A stretch of 24,619 nt of DNA. It comes from Bacteroidales bacterium UBA1208. Its GTDB lineage: Bacteria > Bacteroidota > Bacteroidia > Bacteroidales > P3. The notes below the pieces were generated by a model, which saw nothing but the letters and a program-made list of their open reading frames with translations, had not been told where the DNA came from and did not search any database. Below, one piece after another: positions 1 to 7,365 of the stretch (its first letter is position 1; each line of letters opens with the position of its first letter). Location of the stretch: the NCBI GenBank assembly GCA_002309955.1, contig DBXQ01000113.1, positions 27,052-51,670 on the forward strand. The letters run 5' to 3'. The translations under genes were made by a program, and so were the position numbers.

Positions 1-141
1 TGGGAAGGCACCATGAGCGACCTCCTTTTCGACCCTGGGTATTGCCGCAACATCAGTCTCGACATCCGCTACTGTCTCTTCATCATCGACAAATTTGCCG
101 GTGCTTCCCATCTTGTCAACGAGATGACTATTGTGCAATAA
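1..141 (+). CDS. C-terminal fragment of an unidentified protein
   Basis: Frame 1 is open from the window edge to a TAA at 139-141 and gives the last 46 residues of a protein beginning W-E-G-T-M-S-D-L-L-F. The segment L-D-I-R-Y-C-L-F-I-I-D-K-F looks like a folded amphipathic helix, not random translation, and a terminator follows within 60 bases. I do not recognise the family from this fragment. The start lies outside the window. Confidence 0.6.
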   Translation, partial: WEGTMSDLLFDPGYCRNISLDIRYCLFIIDKFAGASHLVNEMTIVQ

Positions 142-193
142 AGGGTTTTACAATGATGTGACGAGACCCGTCACAATCCTGCCCTATTCCGAT

Positions 194-236
194 ACAAAAG
201 GCTGACATTTAACAGTGTCGGCCTTTTGTTTTTTTC
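194..236 (+). terminator. Rho-independent terminator after the first partial gene
   Basis: A 14-bp stem is formed by 194-207 (ACAAAAGGCTGACA) and 216-229 (TGTCGGCCTTTTGT) with one G-U pair. The loop has 8 bases, and the right arm runs into a T tract at 229-235. It lies 52 bases past the stop at 141. Confidence 0.85.
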
Positions 237-398
237 TTCTCAGGATTTGTAGAAATGTCGCAATGCAGCATAAATGCTTTACGGCGTATTGGCCGTGGAG
301 GGTCGACTTCTCCGCTTCGCTATCCACGGGGACGGGGATTGCAGATTTTCAAATCCCGGGATATTTAATCGGCAATATCTAAATATCGGTTTTTACGA

Positions 399-436
399 AC
401 ACGGATAACAATCCGACGGATTCGTGTTATCCGTGT
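399..436. repeat. 12-bp perfect inverted repeat with nested palindrome
   Basis: ACACGGATAACA at 399-410 is the exact reverse complement of 425-436. The spacer starts with its own palindrome, ATCCG-A-CGGAT (411-421). The whole can fold into a long hairpin. There is no T tract after it, so it is a poor terminator; it could be an operator or a repeat-family remnant. Confidence 0.6.
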
Positions 437-550
437 CTGGTATGGATTACTGGAGGTTGCTAATTGTTTACCCCGACTGGGTCGTAGTGCTGCATCACTC
501 TTCAGGTAGGTTCTATAAAGGAGAGTTCTATATTTATGTGGTTTTGTGTC

Positions 551-568
551 GCGTCCCTATGGGGACGC
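551..568. repeat. Short GC-rich hairpin
   Basis: GCGTCCC (551-557) and GGGACGC (562-568) are perfect complements around a TATG loop. A second hairpin of the same style follows at 630-646. Confidence 0.55.
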
Positions 569-629
569 ATTCCGATACTCTTGAGAATCACCGCACTGTG
601 CCTACGGCTTGTACGATGTTATTCATATC

Positions 630-646
630 TCACCCCTTTGGGGTGA
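630..646. repeat. Short GC-rich hairpin
   Basis: TCACCCC-TTT-GGGGTGA is a perfect palindrome with a three-base loop. It is paired in style with the hairpin at 551-568; no T tract follows. Confidence 0.55.
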
Positions 647-1055
647 TTTATAGAAGTCTCCTTTAATATTCGATGTGGATTCTTGATGTCCGGCCTGTTT
701 TTGCAACGCTGTTGCGCAGTCGCTGCCTCCGCTCCATCGTCTTCACTTCTCCCTTCCTTCAACCTTCATTTATTCCTCGCTGGAGGAAGAACGATGGGAG
801 AACAAGCGAGGGTTGGGCGGGATTGTTGTTGTTGAAGAGTGGCGGTGAATGGAATGAAAGATTGTTTGGCAATGTATTGTTATACAGCGGTATATCGGAT
901 TGTTTCCCCGTGGTGGCTCAAGGTAAACATCGATACTGGTTTTATGAGATTTTATGACGGCTGACAAAAGGAATGTTTTGGTGTAGGAGTTTGTGGATGA
1001 AATAGTCCTTCTGCTTCACGATGAATGCGAGATATGTTAAATTTATAAATTTTTT

Positions 1056-1085
1056 TTGTTGATTGAAAAATTAGTTGTATATTTG
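1056..1085 (+). promoter_or_regulatory. Bacteroidota-type promoter of the DUF2589-like operon
   Basis: The -7 box TATATTTG (1078-1085) matches the Bacteroidota TAnnTTTG consensus. A TTG lies at 1056-1058, 19 bases upstream, inside a T-rich run. The A-rich leader to the first ATG is about 45 bases and has no Shine-Dalgarno sequence. No equally good promoter is visible inside the following block. Confidence 0.6.
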
Positions 1086-1138
1086 CATCCGCAGAGAGTA
1101 TCAAAAATAGATTATTAACATACAAACACATAAAAACC

Positions 1139-1996
1139 ATGGCAGAAAACGACGTATCATCGAAAACTATTGGGGCATTGAACGGTATACCGTTTGAGAG
1201 CATTATAGGAGGACCTCTTTCGGCATGCATAAAGGCGCAGGCGGAGGCCGCTGTGTCTACGGTTAATTTTATCGAATCGGTGGGTCTGAAGCAAGGTGAA
1301 GGCGGCGTTAAAGAGGCCGTGTACGTGGTCTTTTCCTACGTACAGAATGGCCGTAGGGTGAATATCAGCGTCCCGTTGTTGACCATTGTTCCCATACCTT
1401 ACATTGCAATTAATAATGTCAGCATTGATTTCAAGGTTGCCATCAACGGCACCGAGTCTTCCGAGATAGAGGATATTGAGAGTCAGCAAACGGATTCTAC
1501 CTACACGACCGAGTCGAAGAAAGGCGGCGGCTGGCTGACCAAACGCAAGACGAGCAAGTTCACGTCGAGCATCTCGACCAAGAAGGACTCGCGTGCCACG
1601 CAGGATTCGACGTACAGCATCGAGGCCACGATGGATGTGAAGGTGCAGGCAAGCCAGGAGTCGATGCCCGCCGGCATGGCCAAGGTGCTGGGTATGCTGA
1701 GCGATGCAATGGATGTGGTGTCCGAGCAGGGCGACTTGACGGTTGACGGCCCGTACATCGAGGGCGACGGCAATAATGCGAAGAAGTATGTCATTGTGAC
1801 ATACAAAGACCCCACAGGTCTGTTTACCACTCAGGGTGTGACTTGCGACGGCAGTTCCGGCGAGGTTGTACGCAACGGCGAGGCACTGAAGTTCTCGTTC
1901 GCTGCCACGACCAAGGGCGAGAAGGTAATCAAAGTTGCGCCAAGCGGAGGCTCGTCGGACAAGACGAACGCCTTGACGCGCACTATCAATTTGTAA
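1139..1996 (+). CDS. DUF2589-like core protein with C-terminal beta domain (copy 1)
   Basis: 285 residues, function unknown. The core has an N-terminal helix with the signature I-I-G-G-P-L-S-A-C-I (about residues 20-42). A strand pair is built around V-P-L-L-T-I-V-P-I-P-Y (from residue 78). After a Gly/Lys-rich linker comes S-T-K-K-D-S-R-A-T-Q (about 146-155), a strand, and the helix M-P-A-G-M-A-K-V-L (from 176). About 80 more residues look like a small all-beta domain (V-I-V-T-Y-K-D), also found in the next two genes. There is no signal peptide or membrane helix, so the protein is probably cytoplasmic. It is the first gene of the block and starts 54 bases after the -7 box. The family name rests on my recall of its motifs. 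Confidence 0.85.
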   Translation: MAENDVSSKTIGALNGIPFESIIGGPLSACIKAQAEAAVSTVNFIESVGLKQGEGGVKEAVYVVFSYVQNGRRVNISVPLLTIVPIPYIAINNVSIDFKVAINGTESSEIEDIESQQTDSTYTTESKKGGGWLTKRKTSKFTSSISTKKDSRATQDSTYSIEATMDVKVQASQESMPAGMAKVLGMLSDAMDVVSEQGDLTVDGPYIEGDGNNAKKYVIVTYKDPTGLFTTQGVTCDGSSGEVVRNGEALKFSFAATTKGEKVIKVAPSGGSSDKTNALTRTINL

Positions 1997-2054
1997 GGAG
2001 AGGTATCGCGATATCCGCATAACAATTCCAATTAACCAAAAAAAGACAAAAGAT

Positions 2055-2942
2055 ATGGCAAGCACAATAGATACAACCCCCTCGTCTGTAGCGACCTCCG
2101 CCCTGCAGGCTATTCCTTTCGGCAGCATAATAGGAGGGCCGCTGAAGGCCTGTGTGGAGGCACAGGCCGATGCCGCCATGACCACGTGGAACTTCATCAA
2201 GGAGGTGGGTCTGACCGAGGACAAAAACGGCAACCGCAAGTTGAACTATGTGAGTTTCTCGTACCGCAAGAATGGTCGCGACTGCCACATCAACGTGCCA
2301 TTGCTGACGATAGTGCCCATTCCTTATATCGCTATCCGTGATATTGATATAGCGTTCAAAGCCAAGATATCGGCTGCTGCGTCGACTTCGGAAACCAAAA
2401 AAGAAAGTCTGGCTGTGGACTTCAGCAATAAGACCAAGGTTTCGGGAGGCGGCTTGCTGGTGAGGGCGTCGACGGAGTTCAATGTCGGTGTGTCGAGTAA
2501 GAAGGACTCAACTGCCACACGCGATTCGAAATATTCCGTAGAGTATACGATGGATGTGGCTGTAAAGGCCGGACAGGACGATATCCCCGCCGGCATGGCC
2601 AAGATTCTGGAGATTCTCAACGAGTCGGTCGACACCATAGAGAATGGCGGCGAGTTGCATGTGTCGTCGCAGGTGGTGCGGCTGAACAGTGAGGATCTCA
2701 GCCAGCGCGGCGTGTATATCACTTATAAAGATGAAGAGGGCTACTATATAAGCAAGAGCAGTGAAGCCGGAATCACAATAAAGAAACTGGCCAAAGACGG
2801 AGGTACTTTCGAAAGTGCCATCAAGGGCGAAAGTTACGACATCTCGGACGATGAGCCGGGCATGGTCTGTATGTTCAAGGAAACGGGCACCTACCAGATA
2901 GCCAAGGGAGAAAAGAGAGTGACCGTCCACGTGATTGAATAA
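2055..2942 (+). CDS. DUF2589-like core protein with C-terminal beta domain (copy 2)
   Basis: 295 residues, closely similar to copy 1: I-P-F-G-S-I-I-G-G-P-L-K-A-C near the N-terminus, V-P-L-L-T-I-V-P-I-P-Y from residue 81, S-S-K-K-D-S-T-A-T about 147-155, and I-P-A-G-M-A-K-I-L from 177. The C-terminal extension has G-V-Y-I-T-Y-K-D and ends in alternating strands (G-T-Y-Q-I-A ... V-T-V-H-V), which suggests an immunoglobulin-like beta fold. The gene lies 58 bases after copy 1, with an A-rich leader. No export signal is seen. Function is unknown; the similarity points to tandem duplication followed by divergence, perhaps giving different subunits of one assembly. Confidence 0.85.
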   Translation: MASTIDTTPSSVATSALQAIPFGSIIGGPLKACVEAQADAAMTTWNFIKEVGLTEDKNGNRKLNYVSFSYRKNGRDCHINVPLLTIVPIPYIAIRDIDIAFKAKISAAASTSETKKESLAVDFSNKTKVSGGGLLVRASTEFNVGVSSKKDSTATRDSKYSVEYTMDVAVKAGQDDIPAGMAKILEILNESVDTIENGGELHVSSQVVRLNSEDLSQRGVYITYKDEEGYYISKSSEAGITIKKLAKDGGTFESAIKGESYDISDDEPGMVCMFKETGTYQIAKGEKRVTVHVIE

Positions 2943-2965
2943 TAACCTATTTAAACCGAAAATCC

Positions 2966-4291
2966 ATGGAAAACGAGAATACCAACAATACCACTCCGGA
3001 GGTGCAGGCACAATCTTCCATTTCCCCTGCAAGCGACATGAGAACCTCTGACACCACGCAAAACAGCAATACTGCCACCCCGGCAACCGAATCCAGTAGC
3101 GGCGGGGGGTTGAAGGACAAGCTGCTTGAAATTCTTAAGGGGTTCGGCAAAAAGGATGACGCGGGCGAAGACGACAACAGGGGTGACAACAATAACAATA
3201 ATAATACAGAGGCTCCAGTGCAGACACCCGACAACCCTTTCCGCGATGCCAGCAAGGCCGCCACAGACTTTATGGAGGTGGTGTCGAAACAGGATGCAAC
3301 CTTGGAACTGAAAGATGTGGTGGCTCCCACCACGATGGCCGAGACAGCCATCAAGCAGATGGAGAATGTCAACATGTCGAAGCTGATTGGCGCGCCCATC
3401 AACGCTGCCGTGGAGGCTCAGTTCGATGCCGCCCGCAAGATGCTGGACTGCATTCAGCAGATAGGCTTGAAGGATAACACACTGGCTGTGGTGACTTTCA
3501 ACTTTTTCAAGAACGGCAAACAAGCCACCATGACGGTGCCGCTGCTCACTCTTGTGCCCATCAATGCGATGCGCATCAAAGAGATGACCTACTCGTTCAA
3601 GCTGAAAATAGACACCGAGAGCAGTGTCAACCTGCAGACGGGGGCAGAGAACACCATATCGTATGGCACAAACATAAAGGGTGGCGACGACAAGAAAGCG
3701 GCTCCCGCTGGAGAAAAGGATCCAAAGGCTGACAAAGCAGGCGGCGCCAAGACGGCAGAGGCTGTGAAGAATAATGCAGTACAGGTGGAACCGACATTTG
3801 CCACCTCGTTCTCGTCGAAGAAAGATTCGAAAGCCACTCAGAATTCGAAATACAGCGTGGAGACCAGCATGGACATCTCGCTGACTGTGGCACCCGAGGA
3901 GAACATGCCTGGCGGTATTTCGCGTATGCTGGAGATTCTGAACAACACCATCGATGTGCATAATCCCAACGGTGAGTTGACAGTGAAAGCGAACCGGGTA
4001 AGCATGGTGGACGGCGTGGCTGTAACCAACGTATCGTACATCAATGGTGAGGGTAATTATGACCCCGGCAAGGTGACCTGCAAAAAGATGGGCAGTAAAG
4101 AAGGCGATAGCAAAGTGCTGGCCATGAACAATGGTGAGGGTGTGGACCTGCTGTTTCTCGAAGAGGGCATGTACGTTGTGTCGGCCGAGAAGTTGCAGTC
4201 GTACGTCATCGTTGACAAGGAGGCGAAACCAGCCCCCAAAGCCGAGGATCCCAAACCTCAGCCCCAGAATCCCGAACCGTCCAATAACTAA
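2966..4291 (+). CDS. DUF2589-like protein with long acidic N-terminal extension (copy 3)
   Basis: 441 residues. The first 130 or so are low in complexity: Thr/Ser/Asn-rich, a short amphipathic segment (K-D-K-L-L-E-I-L-K-G-F-G-K-K), then an Asp/Asn stretch. The DUF2589-like core follows: K-L-I-G-A-P-I-N-A-A-V-E-A-Q, V-P-L-L-T-L-V-P from 191, a charged Lys/Ala-rich insertion, F-S-S-K-K-D-S-K-A-T from 282, and M-P-G-G-I from 314. The C-terminal beta domain is shared with copies 1 and 2 and ends in a Pro/Lys-rich tail. The gap to copy 2 is 23 bases, so they are probably co-transcribed. The flexible ends suggest exposed tails on an assembly, which is inference. Confidence 0.82.
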   Translation: MENENTNNTTPEVQAQSSISPASDMRTSDTTQNSNTATPATESSSGGGLKDKLLEILKGFGKKDDAGEDDNRGDNNNNNNTEAPVQTPDNPFRDASKAATDFMEVVSKQDATLELKDVVAPTTMAETAIKQMENVNMSKLIGAPINAAVEAQFDAARKMLDCIQQIGLKDNTLAVVTFNFFKNGKQATMTVPLLTLVPINAMRIKEMTYSFKLKIDTESSVNLQTGAENTISYGTNIKGGDDKKAAPAGEKDPKADKAGGAKTAEAVKNNAVQVEPTFATSFSSKKDSKATQNSKYSVETSMDISLTVAPEENMPGGISRMLEILNNTIDVHNPNGELTVKANRVSMVDGVAVTNVSYINGEGNYDPGKVTCKKMGSKEGDSKVLAMNNGEGVDLLFLEEGMYVVSAEKLQSYVIVDKEAKPAPKAEDPKPQPQNPEPSNN

Positions 4292-4315
4292 TTTCTATCC
4301 AATAATCTAACTCTT

Positions 4316-5104
4316 ATGCCAACAACACTGAAAGATATTTTGGGCGCAATGCTGAACGATGTTATTCGCGCTCAACACGAAACCAACACCCATCTGCGCA
4401 TGATTGCCGACCAGTATGCTCAGGGCGGTCCCTTGGCGGGTATGAAACTGCCTACCGCAACTATCGGCGAACTTAAACTTACGCTCAACTATGCCATCAC
4501 CCAGGGCGTGGAGGAGAAGGAGGAAGAGGGAGTCAACAACCAAGGTGTGGATAAAGCTTTGCGGTATATCTGCAATGAAGTGTCGGTTCTGCTTATCAAG
4601 TCTATGGTGCAGGGGATTCAGGGTTCGGATGTAGACTACCAGCAAAGCTACCCCTTTGTTGATACGCTGACGGAGAACCAATCCTTTTTACGCCATCTGA
4701 GGCGGCGTTTCTTCGCTATCTTGTTTGAAGAGAAGGAGAGCCTGCTGGACAAAAGGGCTAAGCTGGACGAGGGACGATTGCGCAAGATCCTTTTGTCGGC
4801 GGCTCAGGAACAGCTGCTGGACCACGAGGATATCCGCGGCCTTTTTGCCCAAAAGGAGGCTGCAGGTCTGCGCGAGGATATCTACAACGATTTCGACAGG
4901 GTGTTGCAAAAGGAGTTGGACGATATTCTACGCGAAAGCACTATGCGGTCGTTCCGCCACATTCAGCGTTTCGGTTCACTCAATGTGGAGATTGACAATG
5001 AGCGTCTGGCCGAACTGCCCCCGTCGGCCATCCAAACTATTACTATCACCATCACCCCTCCCGACAATATCAAGGTTTCCCCATCATCTAATAAAAACCA
5101 ATAA
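4316..5104 (+). CDS. Helical companion protein of the DUF2589-like operon
   Basis: 262 residues, family not recognised with certainty. The N-terminus is a helix (L-K-D-I-L-G-A-M-L-N-D-V-I-R-A-Q). L-P-T-A-T-I-G-E-L-K-L-T-L-N-Y-A-I follows and resembles in spacing the core strand of its neighbours (V-P-I-P-Y-I-A-I then alternating residues). Residues about 85-235 are charged and helical, and the end is a strand-like I-Q-T-I-T-I-T-I-T-P-P. There is no S-K-K-D-S or M-P-A-G-M signature, so it is at most a degenerate member. It sits 24 bases after copy 3 and 6 bases before the next gene, so it is firmly part of the operon. Confidence 0.75.
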   Translation: MPTTLKDILGAMLNDVIRAQHETNTHLRMIADQYAQGGPLAGMKLPTATIGELKLTLNYAITQGVEEKEEEGVNNQGVDKALRYICNEVSVLLIKSMVQGIQGSDVDYQQSYPFVDTLTENQSFLRHLRRRFFAILFEEKESLLDKRAKLDEGRLRKILLSAAQEQLLDHEDIRGLFAQKEAAGLREDIYNDFDRVLQKELDDILRESTMRSFRHIQRFGSLNVEIDNERLAELPPSAIQTITITITPPDNIKVSPSSNKNQ

Positions 5105-5110
5105 CACCCC

Positions 5111-6526
5111 ATGGCCGAAAAAAAGAATAGCAAGGTAGACGAACCGGTGAACAACTACGGCATTGCCGCGGCACTGACGGAGGCGATGGAGGCCGCTGTG
5201 TTTGCCGATGCTAATGCGTCGTACAAGGCTTACAGGTTGATAGAACAGTATGCCTACGACGATGATTATACCATCCAAGGTGAGTTGGAGGACGGTTCGA
5301 TGACCGGTCCTATGAAGGTGCAGTCGTCCGAACTGGCTATGGCCACCTTTACCATCAAGGACGGGGAGGGGAAGTACCGCGAAGTGTCTATCCCCAAAAT
5401 CACCATGGTACCCCTTCCGTTGCTTCACGTAAAGCAAGCCACTTTCGAGATGTCGATGAAGGTGTCGCTGGCAGCCACTCAGTCGGCGACAATGAAGGGA
5501 GAGACCGGGGATAAAATTGACCCATCCCTCATCAAAAAAACCAAACTTATCAAAAAGTTGGACAAGGAGTTGACGGATGAGACGTTGAGAAAATCACAGC
5601 TTTTGACAAAAACGTTGGCAAAGGAGGCTGCGCTACATATCCGCAAAGAAGATCTTGCCTCAGTCAAGGAGAAGATCAAGAAAATGGCAGGCGAGATGGC
5701 TTCCGTAGTCAACGACACCACCAACCAGCAGATGATAGTGGGCGCACAGAGTGAGGAGTCCAACACAACCAATATAGACCTCAAGGTGACAATGTTGATG
5801 GAGCAGGCTGAACTGCCGGAGGGTATCAAACTGTTGTTGCAGGCTGCAGCCAACGGGTTGACCACCGCCGCCATAACACCCTCGCGTCCAAAACCAAACG
5901 ACACTTTTGCTCGTCCAAATCCGGAAGGTACGCCAACCAGACCTTCAACCAACCAAGACGACAGGCCTGCCGGTAGTAGGCCAAGACAGACTTCGGACGA
6001 TGATGTCATTCCAGTTGAGAACGGCGCTGAAATAAAGACTCCGGAGGTTATCATTATTGAAGAGGATCCCGGCATATATGTCCCCTCTGATACTATAATT
6101 GATTCACCCTCGCCCAGTGCTACCAAATCTTCGTCCTCCGACAACTCCACATCTTCTAAACGTAGTCCTACTCCGGTAACGGAGGAGAAAGCAGCATCCG
6201 ATTCCGGCACTCAAACTGCGTCGACGAACGAGTCTGGCTCCACTTCGTCCACATCACGTTCTTCTTCGGGAACGCCGAAACGTACACCTACTTCGACTAA
6301 CACCCGCCCATCTCCCAACACAGGCAATAGCTCCAGCACCCCAACAACGTCGACTAACGAATCAGGTTCCACTTCGTCCACACCCAGACGTTCTTCTTCG
6401 GGAACACCGAAACGTACACCTACTTCGACTAACACCCGCTCATCTTCCAACAACACAAGCAATAGCTCTGACAATAGCTCTGACACCTCTACCCGGAACA
6501 GAAGAGGAGGCACACGTCGCAGATAA
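5111..6526 (+). CDS. Divergent DUF2589-like protein with helical insert and Ser/Thr/Pro repeat tail (copy 4)
   Basis: 471 residues. The core is recognisable but divergent: an N-terminal Ala-rich helix, V-S-I-P-K-I-T-M-V-P-L-P-L-L (about 93-106), and F-E-M-S-M-K-V-S-L. A Lys/Glu-rich helical insert of about 90 residues (122-212), possibly a coiled coil, replaces the S-K-K-D-S region. The last strand and helix are N-I-D-L-K-V-T-M-L and L-P-E-G-I-K-L-L-L (to about 250). Residues 251-471 are a disordered Ser/Thr/Pro/Asn tail with two copies of a 43-residue repeat, ending in a basic R-R-G-G-T-R-R-R. No signal peptide is seen. Function is unknown. Confidence 0.78.
   Translation: MAEKKNSKVDEPVNNYGIAAALTEAMEAAVFADANASYKAYRLIEQYAYDDDYTIQGELEDGSMTGPMKVQSSELAMATFTIKDGEGKYREVSIPKITMVPLPLLHVKQATFEMSMKVSLAATQSATMKGETGDKIDPSLIKKTKLIKKLDKELTDETLRKSQLLTKTLAKEAALHIRKEDLASVKEKIKKMAGEMASVVNDTTNQQMIVGAQSEESNTTNIDLKVTMLMEQAELPEGIKLLLQAAANGLTTAAITPSRPKPNDTFARPNPEGTPTRPSTNQDDRPAGSRPRQTSDDDVIPVENGAEIKTPEVIIIEEDPGIYVPSDTIIDSPSPSATKSSSSDNSTSSKRSPTPVTEEKAASDSGTQTASTNESGSTSSTSRSSSGTPKRTPTSTNTRPSPNTGNSSSTPTTSTNESGSTSSTPRRSSSGTPKRTPTSTNTRSSSNNTSNSSDNSSDTSTRNRRGGTRRR
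6221..6462 (+). repeat. Two tandem copies of a ~129-bp coding repeat
   Basis: Unit 1 starts at 6221 and unit 2 at 6350, a period of 129 bases or 43 codons; the second copy is slightly incomplete. Both encode T-N-E-S-G-S-T-S-S-T ... G-T-P-K-R-T-P-T-S-T-N-T-R. The copies differ at many third positions and by a 3-base insertion, so the duplication is not very recent. Confidence 0.75.
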
Positions 6527-6568
6527 TCTTTAACGACAGACATTCATATCCAAACACAACACACTGAT

Positions 6569-6784
6569 ATGGCACAACAAACACCCGGATTGAAATGCCC
6601 CCAATGCGGACAATTCATCCCCACAACAATAAACGAACTCCTCAGCGCCCAGGCACTGAAATGCCCCTACTGCGGACTGGAACTGACCATCAACCGCAAC
6701 GAATCGCGCCAAGCCATGGAAATCCTCAAAGAGGTTGACACGGCTGCCAAGAATTTGGAGAAAGCCAGCAAATTCAACGGCTGA
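6569..6784 (+). CDS. Small four-cysteine zinc-ribbon protein
   Basis: 71 residues. Two knuckles, C10-P-Q-C13-G and C32-P-Y-C35-G, are 18 residues apart, a standard zinc-ribbon layout. A charged helix follows (about 43-67: S-R-Q-A-M-E-I-L-K-E-V). It starts 42 bases after copy 4 and ends 53 bases before copy 5, on the same strand, so it is co-transcribed with the DUF2589-like genes. It may be an adaptor or assembly factor that binds its neighbours; it lacks the extra basic helix expected of a DNA-binding regulator. The substrate or partner cannot be told from sequence. Confidence 0.8.
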   Translation: MAQQTPGLKCPQCGQFIPTTINELLSAQALKCPYCGLELTINRNESRQAMEILKEVDTAAKNLEKASKFNG

Positions 6785-6837
6785 TGCCACATGGTTAATC
6801 AACAAATTGTTTTGACTTTATTCAAATCGGACAAGCT

Positions 6838-7365
6838 ATGGACTCAGAAACATATTCAGCTCTCGACAAGTTAGACTTCGGATCGCTGCTCGGTTCGCCG
6901 CTCAAGTCGTGCATCGATGCCCAGGCACAGGCTGCTTCCACCACCGCCGACTATATCCAGCGTGTGGGGTTTGAGTACGACCCGGAGCAGAAGCTGTACA
7001 AGACCCGCACTCTCACTTTCCAGTACTCCACCCCCGAGGGCGAGAAAAAGATTATCGTGCCCCTTATCTCGGTGGTGCCCGTTCCGTTTCTGCAGATCAA
7101 CAATGTCGACCTCGACTTTACTGCCGATGTGTCTGTGTCCGATGGGCAGCTGATGGGGCGGGTGTCGGCAAAGAACGACACCTACAATGCAGAAGACAAT
7201 CAGTCGACTGACTACACCAACGACCTTCAGGTGCGTGTCAACATCAAGGCTGCATCTGCCGACATCCCCATGGGGGTGAGCAAATTGTTACAAATCATGC
7301 AGGAGAACATTCACATCTCCGATTACGATGTAATAGATGAAACAGTAGACGATACCGAGCTATGA
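6838..7365 (+). CDS. Minimal DUF2589-like protein (copy 5)
   Basis: 175 residues, essentially the bare core: L-L-G-S-P-L-K-S-C-I-D-A-Q-A-Q-A-A (about 16-32), I-I-V-P-L-I-S-V-V-P-V-P-F from 72, S-A-K-N-D in place of S-K-K-D-S, and D-I-P-M-G-V-S-K-L-L from 142. There is a short acidic end and no extra domain. Its stop overlaps the next start as ATGA (7362-7365), so the two are likely translationally coupled and made in a fixed ratio. This suggests copy 5 pairs with the glycosyltransferase-like fusion that follows. Confidence 0.82.
   Translation: MDSETYSALDKLDFGSLLGSPLKSCIDAQAQAASTTADYIQRVGFEYDPEQKLYKTRTLTFQYSTPEGEKKIIVPLISVVPVPFLQINNVDLDFTADVSVSDGQLMGRVSAKNDTYNAEDNQSTDYTNDLQVRVNIKAASADIPMGVSKLLQIMQENIHISDYDVIDETVDDTEL

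Larger units (their letters stand above)
237..1077. other. Non-coding stretch with scattered short palindromes
   Basis: I see no credible gene here. Open frames at 424-666 and 673-957 have odd composition, no family resemblance and overlap palindromes. What can be seen: an inverted repeat at 399-436, hairpins at 551-568 and 630-646, and from about 739 to 816 a C/T-rich then G/A-rich stretch that resembles one on the far side of the following operon (9871-9975). It may be decayed sequence, a leader or an RNA-encoding region. Confidence 0.5.

Noticed and set aside
424..957. Two small plus-strand open frames before the operon
   Set aside because: They contain the palindromes and the purine-rich repeat, have no recognisable features and no promoter or leader.
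1157..2239. 360-residue open frame on the minus strand
   Set aside because: It lies opposite copies 1 and 2 of the DUF2589-like proteins, has no family features and spans their gap; a shadow of the real genes.
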